64,000 bases of DNA from QANA01 sp963665505 (GCA_963665505.1 OY762275.1:1674001-1738000), one strand, 5' to 3'. Positions 36,075 to 45,255 are shown, counted from the first letter of the stretch. Notes: generated by a model from the letters alone, not told the origin. Made by a program: numbers and translations.

Positions 36075-37850
36075 TCATAATGCCTGAAATTCCTCTAATG
36101 CCTGTGCAAACTCCCGCATGCAAACATCCACCGCTTCTTTTACATATATGCCCGCTTTTTTCAATATAGACAACGGGTAGTCGCTTCCCCCGGCGGAAAG
36201 GAACGCCTGGTACTTTTCTTTCATGGCGGGGTCCGTTTCCAGGCCATGTACGATCGCCACCGCACAGGAAAACCCCGTGGCATACTTATATACATAAAAC
36301 GCATTATAAAAATGCGGGATCCTGGCCCACTCGATACGGATCGTATCTTCCGTGCCCATCGCAGGACCGTGATACAGTTTATTCAGTTGCTCATACGCTT
36401 TGGAAAGCGATTCCACCGTCAACGGTTCATCGTTTTCCGCCATCGCATGGGCAAGCATCTCAAACTCGGCAAACATGGTCTGCCGCAGCACGGTGGAACG
36501 GAACTGGTCTATATAATGATTAAGGATATACCTCTTGAGTTTTTTGTCCCGCACTGTTTTAAGCAGATATTTTGTGAGCAGGATCTCGTTGACCGTCGAG
36601 GCGACTTCCGCCACAAAAATAGCATACCCCGCGGTAGCATAAGGCTGTGTCTTATCCGAATAATACGTATGCATCGCATGCCCCAGCTCGTGGGCGATCG
36701 TAAACACGCTGTCCAGATCCCCCCGGTGGTTCAAAAGTACATACGGGTGCGTACCGTAGACACCCCAGGAATACGCGCCCGAAGTTTTGCCCGCAGTCTC
36801 ATATACGTCGATCCAGCGGGAAGCGAACGCTTCTTTCAATGTATCGATATACGAATTCCCCAATAGGGAAAGCCCTGCGAGGACCATTTCCTTTGCCTGT
36901 TCGTATGTATACGTCTGTTTGGCTTCGGCGACCAGCGGTGTGTAGATATCGTACATCTGCAGGTCGTCGATGCCCAACAATTTGGCACGCAATTCTACAT
37001 ACCGGTGCATCGTCGGCAGATTTTCATGGACCGTGTTTATCAGGCCGGTATAGATGTCTTCGGGCACATTGTCCGCAAAGAGCGCTTGTTCCAACGCGCT
37101 GCCATACCCCCGCACCTTCGCGTAAAACACATCTTTTTTGACCGAAGTGGCGTAAGTGGAAGCGATCGTGTTAATATGTTCGGAAAATTCTCCATAATAC
37201 TGATGAAATACCTCCTTGCGCAAGCCCCTGTCGGGTTCCTGCATCAATTCGATATAGGTGGCATGGCTCAAAGGATAGCTTTTATGGTCGTATTCCACAC
37301 TGCCGAACCGCAGGTCCGCGTTGTTGAGCATCGTGAAAATATCCTGCGCGCCGCCTGCAAAATCTCCCGCCATAGAAAGCAGCCGTTCGCTTTTTTCATC
37401 CAGCACATGCTTTTTGGAACGCAACAGGTTTTCCAGCATGAACCGGTAATCGGCAAGTGCCGGAGCGGTCCGCATATAGCCCCGCAGGACTTCTTCGTCC
37501 ATGGAAAGAAGCAGCGGATCCAAAAAAGAAAGCGCGGCCGAAAGTCTGACAGACAGAGCCTGCGCTCTTGCGAACAACGCCTGATAGACGGAGGAGGTAT
37601 TATCCTCATCCCTTCGCATGCGCGCATATACGTACAATTTTTCCAACACGTGCGAAGCGTCATGGATCTGTTTCAAACCGCCCGCCTGCGCCTGCGCCGA
37701 CGTGGTGATCGTCTCTTTCAAGGCGCCCAGGGAAGGGATCTGTTTTTCAAGGACAGAAAAATCGGTTTCCCAGGCCGCATTGTCGGGGTATATATCCTCC
37801 AGTTGCCAGGTATATTTTTTCTCTATCTCCTGTCTTGTTTTTCCGGCCAT
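36075..37850 (-). CDS. pepF: Oligoendopeptidase F (M3 family)
   Basis: A 591-residue zinc metallopeptidase. The active site HELGH is at residues 387-391, within FTIAHELGHAMHTYYSDK; the third ligand Glu lies about 25 residues later (AEVASTVNEILL). The N-terminal helical domain and total length match PepF. It cleaves peptides of roughly 7-17 residues in the cytoplasm. It lies 18 bases after the LOG-family gene. Confidence 0.96.
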   Translation of the reverse strand: MAGKTRQEIEKKYTWQLEDIYPDNAAWETDFSVLEKQIPSLGALKETITTSAQAQAGGLKQIHDASHVLEKLYVYARMRRDEDNTSSVYQALFARAQALSVRLSAALSFLDPLLLSMDEEVLRGYMRTAPALADYRFMLENLLRSKKHVLDEKSERLLSMAGDFAGGAQDIFTMLNNADLRFGSVEYDHKSYPLSHATYIELMQEPDRGLRKEVFHQYYGEFSEHINTIASTYATSVKKDVFYAKVRGYGSALEQALFADNVPEDIYTGLINTVHENLPTMHRYVELRAKLLGIDDLQMYDIYTPLVAEAKQTYTYEQAKEMVLAGLSLLGNSYIDTLKEAFASRWIDVYETAGKTSGAYSWGVYGTHPYVLLNHRGDLDSVFTIAHELGHAMHTYYSDKTQPYATAGYAIFVAEVASTVNEILLTKYLLKTVRDKKLKRYILNHYIDQFRSTVLRQTMFAEFEMLAHAMAENDEPLTVESLSKAYEQLNKLYHGPAMGTEDTIRIEWARIPHFYNAFYVYKYATGFSCAVAIVHGLETDPAMKEKYQAFLSAGGSDYPLSILKKAGIYVKEAVDVCMREFAQALEEFQAL

Positions 37851-37868
37851 GATGCTTCCCCTTCGCGC

Positions 37869-38477
37869 TTATTTTTTATGGTTGTCATATGTGAGGCTTT
37901 CTCCTACGTCCCGCAGCTTTTTGATGCTGATCTTCACGGGTTCGTAATTTTCAATATAATCCAAAGCCTCCTCCGCGTTTGCAAAAACGGAATATAAAAT
38001 AGAACAGGCTTCCTTTACAAACTTTTCATTCATGGAACGGGCTATGAAATCCAACAGCATATCATAATACCCATCGGTATTGAGAAGCACGATGGCTTTA
38101 TTATGCCGTTCCAGTTGCTTCAGCGTGAGAATTTCAAAAAACTCCTCCAGCGTGCCAAACCCGCCGGGGCCAACGATAAAAGCATCGGCCGTATCTTCCA
38201 TGATCCGCTTGCGTTCCCGCATCGTATCCGTAAAAATCAGTTTATTACATTGCTGGAAAAGCACACCGTCCACATCCAAAAACTTGGGGCTCACTCCAAC
38301 GATCTCCCCGCCGGCGGAATGTATGCCGCGCGCCGTAGCGCCCATGACGCCCTGTGCCCCACCGCCAAATACCAGCCCGATATGCCGTCTTGCCATACTT
38401 TTGCCCAGTTCAAAAGCCGCATCCGTATATTTTCTGTTTAACTCCGTACTGGAAGAACCATACACACAAACCTTCAT
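37869..38477 (-). CDS. LOG-family protein (TIGR00730, cytokinin riboside phosphoribohydrolase-like)
   Basis: About 202 residues from the ATG at 38477, with CAGGAG upstream. The Rossmann-like signature GLVFGGGAQGVMGA and the catalytic PGGFGTLEEFFE are both present. LOG proteins hydrolyse nucleoside 5'-monophosphates to base and ribose 5-phosphate; in bacteria the physiological substrate is often unclear. It probably forms an operon with pepF. Confidence 0.9.
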   Translation of the reverse strand: MKVCVYGSSSTELNRKYTDAAFELGKSMARRHIGLVFGGGAQGVMGATARGIHSAGGEIVGVSPKFLDVDGVLFQQCNKLIFTDTMRERKRIMEDTADAFIVGPGGFGTLEEFFEILTLKQLERHNKAIVLLNTDGYYDMLLDFIARSMNEKFVKEACSILYSVFANAEEALDYIENYEPVKISIKKLRDVGESLTYDNHKK

Positions 38478-38525
38478 AAAAACTCTCCTGTTTCCTAAAT
38501 AATAACAAGCCACATGCAGCTTGTT

Positions 38526-38999
38526 TCATCCCTTAACTTTGAAAAGCCGGACCTGTTCGATCCCGAACATCAACAGCAATCCGATGCCATAGCAGGCAAG
38601 GATCTCGCCGCCGGCCACACACAGCATACCCAAAAACAGCGGTGTGCCGATCGCAAAATAGAGCACGATACCAACCACGACCGCATTGACAAGCACCGGA
38701 GATAATGGTGCCAAAAATTTGTTCTTGGTTTTGGATGTCAGGTACGCTGCCAAGAGTGTTGCTAGACTGCCAAAGACAATATCCAGGACGCCGTTTCCGC
38801 CCACGATGTTGGCGATCAGGCAGCCCACGAAAAGCCCGGGTATCGCGGATTTCTCATAGTAGGGCAAAACGCAAAGCGCTTCACTTATCCGCAGTTGGAT
38901 CATCCCAAAGCTGATCGGCGCCGCAACTAAAGTAAGGGCCGCATACAATGCGGCAATCAACCCGCCCCGTATTAAAAAATGTACGCGTTCTTTGCTCAT
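38526..38999 (-). CDS. queT: QueT-family transporter (queuosine precursor, ECF S component-like)
   Basis: About 157 residues from the ATG at 38999, with five or six membrane helices. GGLIAALYAALTLVAAPISFGMIQLRISEALCVLPY and NIVGGNGVLDIVFGSLATLLAAYLT are typical of QueT, the substrate-binding subunit of an energy-coupling-factor transporter for a queuosine precursor. Many queT genes have a preQ1 riboswitch, but the 36-base leader here is too short and has none. Confidence 0.85.
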   Translation of the reverse strand: MSKERVHFLIRGGLIAALYAALTLVAAPISFGMIQLRISEALCVLPYYEKSAIPGLFVGCLIANIVGGNGVLDIVFGSLATLLAAYLTSKTKNKFLAPLSPVLVNAVVVGIVLYFAIGTPLFLGMLCVAGGEILACYGIGLLLMFGIEQVRLFKVKG

Positions 39000-39034
39000 A
39001 AAAAACACTCTTTTCTTATGTTTCTGTTGTATTT

Positions 39035-39062
39035 ATTATACACTACAATAATGAACTTTCAA
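39035..39062 (-). promoter_or_regulatory. Promoter of queT
   Basis: -35 TTGAAA (39057-39062), 16-base spacer, -10 TATAAT (39035-39040). Confidence 0.65.
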
Positions 39063-39195
39063 TGAATTTACTTCCGGATTTCTCCAAAAATTCCTGCAAT
39101 TCTCTATTGTTTTTCCCATCTGCCCGCCGGCGCATGCGGATCGAATAGAGGCATTTTCTGCATATAAACGCATAAATATACTTTTTATAAAAAAT

Positions 39196-39221
39196 AAAAA
39201 CGCACGGGTCGGTGCGTTTTT
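39196..39221 (-). terminator. Terminator after the Myb-like gene
   Basis: AAAAACGCAC/GTGCGTTTTT hairpin 13 bases beyond the stop, with T-rich sequence after it on the minus strand. Confidence 0.8.
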
Positions 39222-39234
39222 ACCAGGCAAGATT

Positions 39235-40110
39235 TTATTTATAGGACGCCGTCTCTCCCAGACAATTTTCCAGCGCAGTTGCATATTCAGAAAGACCGGA
39301 TATTTTTTCCATACCGGCTAAACGTATGAAGCTGCGGTTGATCGTTTCCAATTCCTTCAGCCGGCGTTCTAATTCCCTGCATTTCGCATATTGCTGCGAA
39401 AGTTCTTCGTCCAGTTGCTTTTTGGCAGAAACCAGACGCGATACGTCATTGGATAAAAGGATGTTCTGCTCCCGCAGTTTCTTATCGTCTCCTGTTTCTT
39501 TGTTGTTCAGGACGGCAAGACTGACGATATCGTTCAGTGCGCATATGACGCTTTCTCCCCGTTTACCCATGACTGCAATATTGCGCATCAGTTCGGAGAT
39601 CACTTCGTCAAAGCTCTTACGCTTATATAAACGTTTTTTCAGCACAAAATCGCCCGGGGACAACTCGCCTTTCTTGATCAGCTTATGTAATATCTCCTGT
39701 ATGTACTCCGGATTGTTTTTCATGATGCTCCTGTATTTGTTTTGATAGCGCAACATAACTTTCTTGTCGCTATCGCCCATTTCAGAAGCGATCCTCCGGA
39801 CGGATTTCCCTTCCGCCTGCCCAAGCAGCATATGCTCCACCAAGATCTCGACTTCTTCTTCCCGGAAGGGTACAAACGAAGAGCGTATGTCAGGGTTGAT
39901 TTCCTTGAGTTTCATATAGTAATAATTCCGTATACTGTTGGGCTTGCGGCCCGTCAGCGTAGCCATTTTTTCAAATACGCTTTTAACGGGAAGGCCTTGT
40001 CTGCTGGCCAGCCGCGCCTCATCGAACAACACATTTGTTTCTTCCTTGCTCCAGCCCTTCTTCAGCGCTTTGTTTCCCAATACGGTGCTTTTGGTTTGTA
40101 TCATTGTCAC
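39235..40110 (-). CDS. Putative DNA-binding protein with tandem Myb/SANT-like repeats and a coiled coil
   Basis: A 291-residue basic protein. Residues about 18-68 (KKGWSKEETNVLFDEARLASRQG...GRKPNSIRNYYY) and about 78-128 (VPFREEEVEILVEHMLLGQAEGKSVRRIASEMG...VMLRYQNKYR) look like two Myb/SANT-like helix-turn-helix repeats. A long helical region with heptads follows (about 215-265). The pattern recalls RsfA-type sporulation regulators, though identity is low. The start is a GTG at 40110 or the ATG two codons on. It is a single transcription unit with its own terminator. Confidence 0.65.
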   Translation of the reverse strand: MTMIQTKSTVLGNKALKKGWSKEETNVLFDEARLASRQGLPVKSVFEKMATLTGRKPNSIRNYYYMKLKEINPDIRSSFVPFREEEVEILVEHMLLGQAEGKSVRRIASEMGDSDKKVMLRYQNKYRSIMKNNPEYIQEILHKLIKKGELSPGDFVLKKRLYKRKSFDEVISELMRNIAVMGKRGESVICALNDIVSLAVLNNKETGDDKKLREQNILLSNDVSRLVSAKKQLDEELSQQYAKCRELERRLKELETINRSFIRLAGMEKISGLSEYATALENCLGETASYK

Positions 40111-40356
40111 TGCATCCTTTCCGTGAACTATATTTTCGTTGTTGTACTTGAAAATAGTATTGACATGGTTTTGTAATAATATTCCATAATAAACAAAAAG
40201 CAGAAAAAGGCTTTCTGCTTTTGTAAAATTTTTTTCATTTTATAGTATTTTGATTTTTTCGGAAATATTATCATTTTCTGCTGTTTTCCGCTCTATTTTT
40301 TTATTATTTTTTTGTTTTCCTGCGAATATAATGTTACAGCTATCTATGAGGTGCCT

Positions 40357-41373
40357 ATGAACGAACTGTGGCTTTTGAAAATAGAATGTCCCGTTTCGGG
40401 GATCGTTTCCATCAATGGCGAAATCGCCGGAGAAACCCCCAATACAAGCCTTTGCCATTATGTCGGCGAAAAAAGAGTCTATCTTTCCTTCGCGCCTGTT
40501 TGCGGGGATGACAAACGTCTCTATATCGGGTTTTCCCGTATCATTACATTGTCTTACGAAACGCCGGCGGTCACGGCGGACGACGGCACGCTTTCCTTGT
40601 ACATCTTCCCGGGCTCGGTCTGTTTTGTGCGTATCCGCCCGCCTTTTATCCTGCTGCCTCAGACGCCCTATACACTGGTTTCACTCGATTTTTCCGCCGC
40701 AACTACCGTCGGGCACTACCATGCGGAAGTATATTTCGAATTTTCGTTCCAATTTGCCCTTTCCGACAGTTCCGGGCGTATCCTGCTGGTCTGTCCACTC
40801 CCGGCAGGTCTGAAAAGCGCCCGCCTTTTTACGCATGAAATGAATGCACGGCCATATGTTTTCACCGAGACTGTCACAGAAAAAGAAACTCTTCTGCTGG
40901 TATGTGTCGATATATCTTCTTCCACTCTAATGTTCATGGAAGAATGCGAAAGCTACCGCTTTGAAAAAGACACCGTGGAGATCGTATCCGATGTGGGCGA
41001 CCCATATGGGCATAGACTGTTTTCGCACTGCACCTTTACAGCCGACGGCCTCATCTACCGGCATACGTTTAGGCATCACAGCGAATCTTCGCAGGAACCC
41101 TCCCCTGCGCTTACTCCCGCCGCGTTTGCGCTGGCAGTAAAATACCAAAATGCGGAAGTCGCTCTTTCCTATCTTTCTCCTTCTCTCAAAAAAGAAGTTT
41201 CCTTCGAAGACCTCCGGGATTTTTTCGGTGAGATCGGGTCTGTCGAAACGGCTATGGCCCGTCCGGGAGAATTGGCGCTCGCCGCCCCGGCGGAAAAAAA
41301 CACCTTTTATGTCCGCCTGTTTTCGATAGAATTCTCCGACAACCAGATCTCCAACATTACTGAACAGGAATAA
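40357..41373 (+). CDS. Unrecognised 338-residue protein
   Basis: The ATG at 40357 has GAGGTG 3 bases upstream; an in-frame upstream ATG at 40312 lacks one. The first 120 residues are beta-rich with alternating hydrophobics (SGIVSINGEIAGETPN resembles a PEGA-like turn). The middle (about 120-225) is also beta-rich. A distinct helical C-terminal part (about 250-335, AFALAVKYQNAEVALSYLSPSLKKEVSFEDLRDFFGEIG) looks like a separate domain. There are no signal peptide, membrane segments or catalytic motifs. It lies before argS with a promoter in between, so it is probably its own unit. I do not recognise the family. Confidence 0.8.
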   Translation: MNELWLLKIECPVSGIVSINGEIAGETPNTSLCHYVGEKRVYLSFAPVCGDDKRLYIGFSRIITLSYETPAVTADDGTLSLYIFPGSVCFVRIRPPFILLPQTPYTLVSLDFSAATTVGHYHAEVYFEFSFQFALSDSSGRILLVCPLPAGLKSARLFTHEMNARPYVFTETVTEKETLLLVCVDISSSTLMFMEECESYRFEKDTVEIVSDVGDPYGHRLFSHCTFTADGLIYRHTFRHHSESSQEPSPALTPAAFALAVKYQNAEVALSYLSPSLKKEVSFEDLRDFFGEIGSVETAMARPGELALAAPAEKNTFYVRLFSIEFSDNQISNITEQE

Positions 41374-41382
41374 ATCCATCTG

Positions 41383-41411
41383 TTTACACACAGACGACAC
41401 TGTGTTATATT
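41383..41411 (+). promoter_or_regulatory. Promoter of argS
   Basis: -35 TTTACA (41383-41388), 17-base spacer, -10 TATATT (41406-41411), 55 bases before the ATG; no T-box in between. Confidence 0.65.
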
Positions 41412-41465
41412 TAGTATACAAAAAAACGGTTTTTCACAGTTTATGCATGCGGCGGTGTACAATAT

Positions 41466-43166
41466 ATGGATTACAAAAAAGAACTTTGTCAACTATTGTC
41501 AGAAAAAACAAGCCTGTCCGCGGACGAGATCGAACATCTGCTCGAGACGCCGCCCGCGCTTGAAATGGGCGATTTTGCTCTGCCCTGTTTTAAATTGGCG
41601 CGCATACTGAGAAAAGCGCCGGCCCGGATCGCAGAAAACATTCATGCTTCTCTAAACGATCTGCCCCATTGGCTGGATAAGGTCCAAATAGCAGGCGGTT
41701 ACCTGAATTTTTATCTGGACCGCCCGCATTATGCAAAAGATATGCTCTCCTCCGTTGCCGCTGCCGGCGAACGGTACGGCGCTTCCCAGGAAGGGGCGGG
41801 GAGAAACATTGTCATAGACTATTCTTCCATCAATATAGCCAAGCCTTTCCATATCGGGCACCTTTCCACGACCGTCATCGGAAATTCCCTGTACAAGATT
41901 TTCAATTTCCTGGGGTACCATTCTGTCGGGATCAACCATTTGGGCGACTGGGGTACGCAGTTCGGCAAACTGATCGTCGCCTATAAGCATTGGGGAAAGC
42001 ATGACACCGTGGAAAAAGGGTCCATACATGCCATGCTGGACCTGTATGTAAAGTTTCACCATGCCGCTAAAGAAGACGTTTCTTTAGATGAGGAAGCCCG
42101 CGCCTGGTTTAAAAAGATAGAGGACGGCGACCCGGAAGCACTTTCCCTGTTTGCCTGGTTCAAAGAACTGACGCTCAAAAAAGTCTCCCGGATATACGAT
42201 CTTCTGGATGTCAAATTCGATTCCTATGCCGGCGAAAGCTTTTATAACGATAAGATGCAGCCCGTCATAGAAGAATTGGAAGCAAAACACCTCCTGGAAG
42301 AGAGCAACGGCGCAAAGGTCGTCCGGCTGGACGAATACGATCTGCCTCCCTGCCTGATCCTGAAGTCCGACGGCGCCACGCTTTATGCCACACGGGATCT
42401 GGCGGCTGCCTTCTACCGCAAAAAAACATACGATTTTTATAAGTGCCTGTATGTGGTCGCTTACCAGCAAAATCTGCATTTCCGCCAGCTTTTCAAGGTG
42501 ATCGAACGGATGGGCTATCCCTGGGCAAAGGATATGGAGCATGTGGCTTTCGGAATGGTCTCTATGGCGGACGGTACGATCTCCACCCGGGAAGGCCGCG
42601 TTATTTTCCTGGAAGATGTCATCCAGGCCGCCATCGAAAAGACGCACCGCCTGATTGAGGAGAAAAACCCCGATTTGGCAAACAAAGAAGAGACTGCCCG
42701 CGATATCGGCGTGGGTGCGCTCGTATATAAAACGCTCTCGGCAAATAGGATAAAGGATATCGTGTTCGATTTGGACAGGATCCTTAATTTCGATGGAGAG
42801 ACCGGGCCCTATATGCAGTATACGCATGCGCGTGCACTTTCCCTGTTACGCAGGGGCGGCGAAGAAGCGCTTAAGGAAGAACCCGATTATACCGCACTCT
42901 CTTCTCCGCAGGCTTTTTCGGTGGTACGGCTCATCGCCGGCTTCCCCGAAGCGATCCAAAAAGCGGCGGAGAAATATGAGCCTTATTTGATAACCAGACA
43001 TATTACCGAACTCGCACAGGCATTCAATAAATTTTATTATGATATCCGTATCATAGATGAAAACGCCTCTGCGACCGCGGCGCGTCTTTCCCTCGCAAAA
43101 GCGACGGCGACCGTCATCAAAATCGGCCTCGCGCTTCTAGGGATCCGCGCGCCCGAGCGTATGTAG
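41466..43166 (+). CDS. argS: Arginyl-tRNA synthetase
   Basis: A 566-residue class I synthetase. The N-terminal Add-1 domain recognises the tRNA D-loop (ALEMGDFALPCFKLARILRKAP). The signature HIGH is in SINIAKPFHIGHLSTTVIGN (about 125-144). The KMSK equivalent is degenerate (ISTREGRVIFLEDV), as is common in ArgRS. The C-terminal anticodon-binding domain includes YMQYTHARALSLLRR and ends GLALLGIRAPERM, the standard end. Confidence 0.98.
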   Translation: MDYKKELCQLLSEKTSLSADEIEHLLETPPALEMGDFALPCFKLARILRKAPARIAENIHASLNDLPHWLDKVQIAGGYLNFYLDRPHYAKDMLSSVAAAGERYGASQEGAGRNIVIDYSSINIAKPFHIGHLSTTVIGNSLYKIFNFLGYHSVGINHLGDWGTQFGKLIVAYKHWGKHDTVEKGSIHAMLDLYVKFHHAAKEDVSLDEEARAWFKKIEDGDPEALSLFAWFKELTLKKVSRIYDLLDVKFDSYAGESFYNDKMQPVIEELEAKHLLEESNGAKVVRLDEYDLPPCLILKSDGATLYATRDLAAAFYRKKTYDFYKCLYVVAYQQNLHFRQLFKVIERMGYPWAKDMEHVAFGMVSMADGTISTREGRVIFLEDVIQAAIEKTHRLIEEKNPDLANKEETARDIGVGALVYKTLSANRIKDIVFDLDRILNFDGETGPYMQYTHARALSLLRRGGEEALKEEPDYTALSSPQAFSVVRLIAGFPEAIQKAAEKYEPYLITRHITELAQAFNKFYYDIRIIDENASATAARLSLAKATATVIKIGLALLGIRAPERM

Positions 43167-43205
43167 ATATACAAAAATTATTTCTGTCGAAAGGATGTTG
43201 TTTCT

Positions 43206-44474
43206 ATGCTGGATCTAAAGCGAATCCGGGAAAACCCCGAAGAAATTGCGCAACGTATCGGAAGAAGAGGACAAATATTTGATTTTACTTCCCTTTTGGA
43301 AAAAGACGCCCAAAAGCGGAGCCTTATATCTGTGTCCGAATCCCTGAAAGCAAGAAGAAACAGCGTTTCCAAGCAGATCCCCCTCCTCAAAAAAAAGGGA
43401 CAGGATCCCGCGCCTTTATTTATGGAAATGAAGCAGGTCGGACAGCAGATCAAAGAATTGGATATGCAAATCGCAGAGCTGGACAACGCCATACGGGAAG
43501 ACCTGCTCAACATTCCCAATATCCCGGACGCATCGGTGCCCGATGGCCTGAGCGACGCGGACAATGTGGAAGTCCGCCGGTTTATGGAACCTTCCACCTT
43601 TTCGTTTGCTCCTAAAGCGCATTGGGCTATTGGGGAGGACTTGCACATATTGGATTTTGAAGCCGCCGCCGCGGTCGCCGGCGCACGCTTTGTTTTTTAT
43701 CGCGGTCTCGGGTCCCGTCTGGAACGCAGCGTATTCAATTTCATGTTGGACACCCATACAAAAAACGGAAAATATACGGAGATATTTCCGCCCTTCATCG
43801 TACATGAACGCGCGTTGTTTGGGACAGGCCAGTTCCCCAAATTCATCGGTGATTCCTTCAAGTTGGAAGGCAAAGAATATTACCTGATCCCTACGGCCGA
43901 AGTGCCCGTGATCAATATGTACAGGGAACGGATCCTGAACGGAGCGGATCTGCCCATCTGCCATGCGGCCTACAGCGCCTGTTTCCGGAGCGAGGCAGGC
44001 AGCGCCGGGCGCGATACCCGGGGCATCATCCGCCTGCATCAATTTAATAAAGTGGAGTTGGTAAAGTTCGTCCGGCCCGAGTCTTCCTACGATGCATTGG
44101 AGGCCCTTACAAACGACGCGGAAAAAATACTCCGGCTGCTGAAGTTGCCCTATCACGTTATGGCGCTTTCGACCGGAGACCTTGGGTTCACGTCCGCAAA
44201 AACATACGATCTGGAAGTCTGGATGCCCAGTTACAACAGATATGTTGAAATATCTTCCTGCAGCAACTGCGAAGATTTCCAGGCCCGCCGCGCCAATATC
44301 CGCTTCAAGGACGATGTCAAAGACAAAGCCGAGTTCGTCCATACACTGAACGGCAGCGGCCTGGCGGTAGGGCGGACGGTCGCCGCCATATTGGAGAATT
44401 ACCAGCAGGCAGACGGTTCCGTACGGGTACCGGAAGTGCTCATCCCCTACATGGGCACGGATATCATCCGGTAA
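43206..44474 (+). CDS. serS: Seryl-tRNA synthetase
   Basis: A 422-residue class II synthetase. The N-terminal coiled-coil arm (about 30-105) contacts the long variable arm of tRNA-Ser. Motif 2 lies in ACFRSEAGSAGRDTRGIIRLHQFNKVELVKF and motif 3 in LNGSGLAVGRTVAAILENYQ. AAAGGA lies about 8 bases before the ATG. It follows argS by 39 bases and may be cotranscribed; a terminator follows. Confidence 0.98.
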   Translation: MLDLKRIRENPEEIAQRIGRRGQIFDFTSLLEKDAQKRSLISVSESLKARRNSVSKQIPLLKKKGQDPAPLFMEMKQVGQQIKELDMQIAELDNAIREDLLNIPNIPDASVPDGLSDADNVEVRRFMEPSTFSFAPKAHWAIGEDLHILDFEAAAAVAGARFVFYRGLGSRLERSVFNFMLDTHTKNGKYTEIFPPFIVHERALFGTGQFPKFIGDSFKLEGKEYYLIPTAEVPVINMYRERILNGADLPICHAAYSACFRSEAGSAGRDTRGIIRLHQFNKVELVKFVRPESSYDALEALTNDAEKILRLLKLPYHVMALSTGDLGFTSAKTYDLEVWMPSYNRYVEISSCSNCEDFQARRANIRFKDDVKDKAEFVHTLNGSGLAVGRTVAAILENYQQADGSVRVPEVLIPYMGTDIIR

Positions 44475-44520
44475 CGGAATATAAAGCAAACACAAACCGT
44501 ATAGAAAAAAAACAACATAA

Positions 44521-44560
44521 AGCGGATGTCCCCCTCATTTCTTGTGGGCGTCCGCTCTTT
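44521..44560 (+). terminator. Terminator after serS
   Basis: AGCGGATGTCC paired with GGGCGTCCGCT (with G-U pairs), then CTTTTC. It overlaps the end of the small converging gene. Confidence 0.7.
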
Positions 44561-44714
44561 TCATTTCCTTTGTTTTTCCTTTTGCGATTTTTAAAACCAT
44601 ATCTTCCGAAGAACTATATGCTTCCTCCGCCTGACATTGGGCATTCCGCAGGATCTCGATCGCCCTGCTCACTTCATTGAACAGAGTAAAATACATTTTT
44701 TTGTAGTCGGCCAT
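44535..44714 (-). CDS. Small 59-residue protein, divergent from an XRE regulator
   Basis: A short gene with ATG at 44714, preceded by GGAG at 7 bases, ending TGA at 44535. It begins MADYKKMYFTLFNEVSRAI and ends with a Lys-rich tail; the whole is predicted helical. Similar MxxYKKMYxxLF proteins are frequent in Clostridia, often near phage-like regulators, and have no known function. Its promoter (TTGATG, 17 bases, TATAAT) overlaps the palindrome at 44745-44772, so the divergent XRE protein probably represses it. Confidence 0.75.
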   Translation of the reverse strand: MADYKKMYFTLFNEVSRAIEILRNAQCQAEEAYSSSEDMVLKIAKGKTKEMKRADAHKK

Positions 44715-44744
44715 TTACATACTCCAAACACTGTCTTTTCATCC

Positions 44745-44772
44745 ATAATTGCACTTACATAAGTGCAATTAT
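44745..44772. promoter_or_regulatory. 28-base palindromic operator and divergent promoter region
   Basis: Perfect 12-base arms (ATAATTGCACTT and AAGTGCAATTAT) flank ACAT. The minus-strand promoter is -35 TTGATG (44791-44796), 17-base spacer, -10 TATAAT (44768-44773), and the -10 lies inside the palindrome. On the plus strand TTGCAC and TATACT (44770-44775) are 15 bases apart, a possible promoter for the XRE gene. The layout fits a phage-type autoregulated switch. Confidence 0.75.
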
Positions 44773-44823
44773 ACTGGAAAAAACTGATAACATCAATCAT
44801 AATCTGATAAAAAAGGTGCTTTT

Positions 44824-45048
44824 GTGACATTTACATACGATAAAGAGATTGGCCTTAGGATAAAAGCCTTTCGGATACAGCAGGGGCTTTCGCAAAAACA
44901 ATTGGCCGCCAGGCTGCAAACATTTGGGTGCGACCTTACAAGGAGCAGCATAGCAAAAATCGAAGTGGGGCAAAGACATATTTATTCTCTTGAAATCAAA
45001 GCATTTAAAATAATTTTAAATGTTTCTTATGAGGATCTGTTCGCATAG
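44824..45048 (+). CDS. XRE-family helix-turn-helix regulator
   Basis: A 74-residue protein that is one HTH_3-type domain: IGLRIKAFRIQQGLSQKQLAARLQTFGCDLTRSSIAKIEVGQRHI. The start is GTG at 44824 with AAGGTG 5 bases upstream. It is divergent from the 59-residue gene across a perfect palindrome, which it most likely binds. It has no sensor domain. Confidence 0.88.
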   Translation: MTFTYDKEIGLRIKAFRIQQGLSQKQLAARLQTFGCDLTRSSIAKIEVGQRHIYSLEIKAFKIILNVSYEDLFA

Positions 45049-45211
45049 CTTCGCTATGTTTTGCTTTCCCATAAAAATATTCCCCCTCGCATTCTTCAGC
45101 GTTACGGTCCGTAGCGCCACGATGGGTATCCTTGTCTGTTCTAAAAAATAGGTACCTTCAATGCGGTAGAGCGGTTCTTGCCAGATTTTAGACGGCCATA
45201 TAGACCCACTT
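45049..45211. other. Unassigned sequence between XRE gene and uppP terminator
   Basis: On the minus strand one frame reads KIWQEPLYRIEGTYFLEQ and continues open to 45016, overlapping the XRE gene. It has no start with a ribosome site of its own and no family I recognise. It may be a decayed gene end, or chance. Confidence 0.25.
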
Positions 45212-45255
45212 GAAAATAGAAGGGCGGCAGATGTATCTGCCGCCCTTCTATTTTC
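45212..45255 (-). terminator. Strong terminator after uppP
   Basis: A perfect inverted repeat with 21-base arms (45212-45232 and 45235-45255) and a two-base centre. Its arms end in GAAAATAGAAGGG and CCCTTCTATTTTC, giving U-rich ends in either direction. Confidence 0.85.

Noticed and set aside
39000..39062. preQ1 riboswitch for queT
   Set aside because: The transcript leader is only about 30 bases and lacks the preQ1 core.
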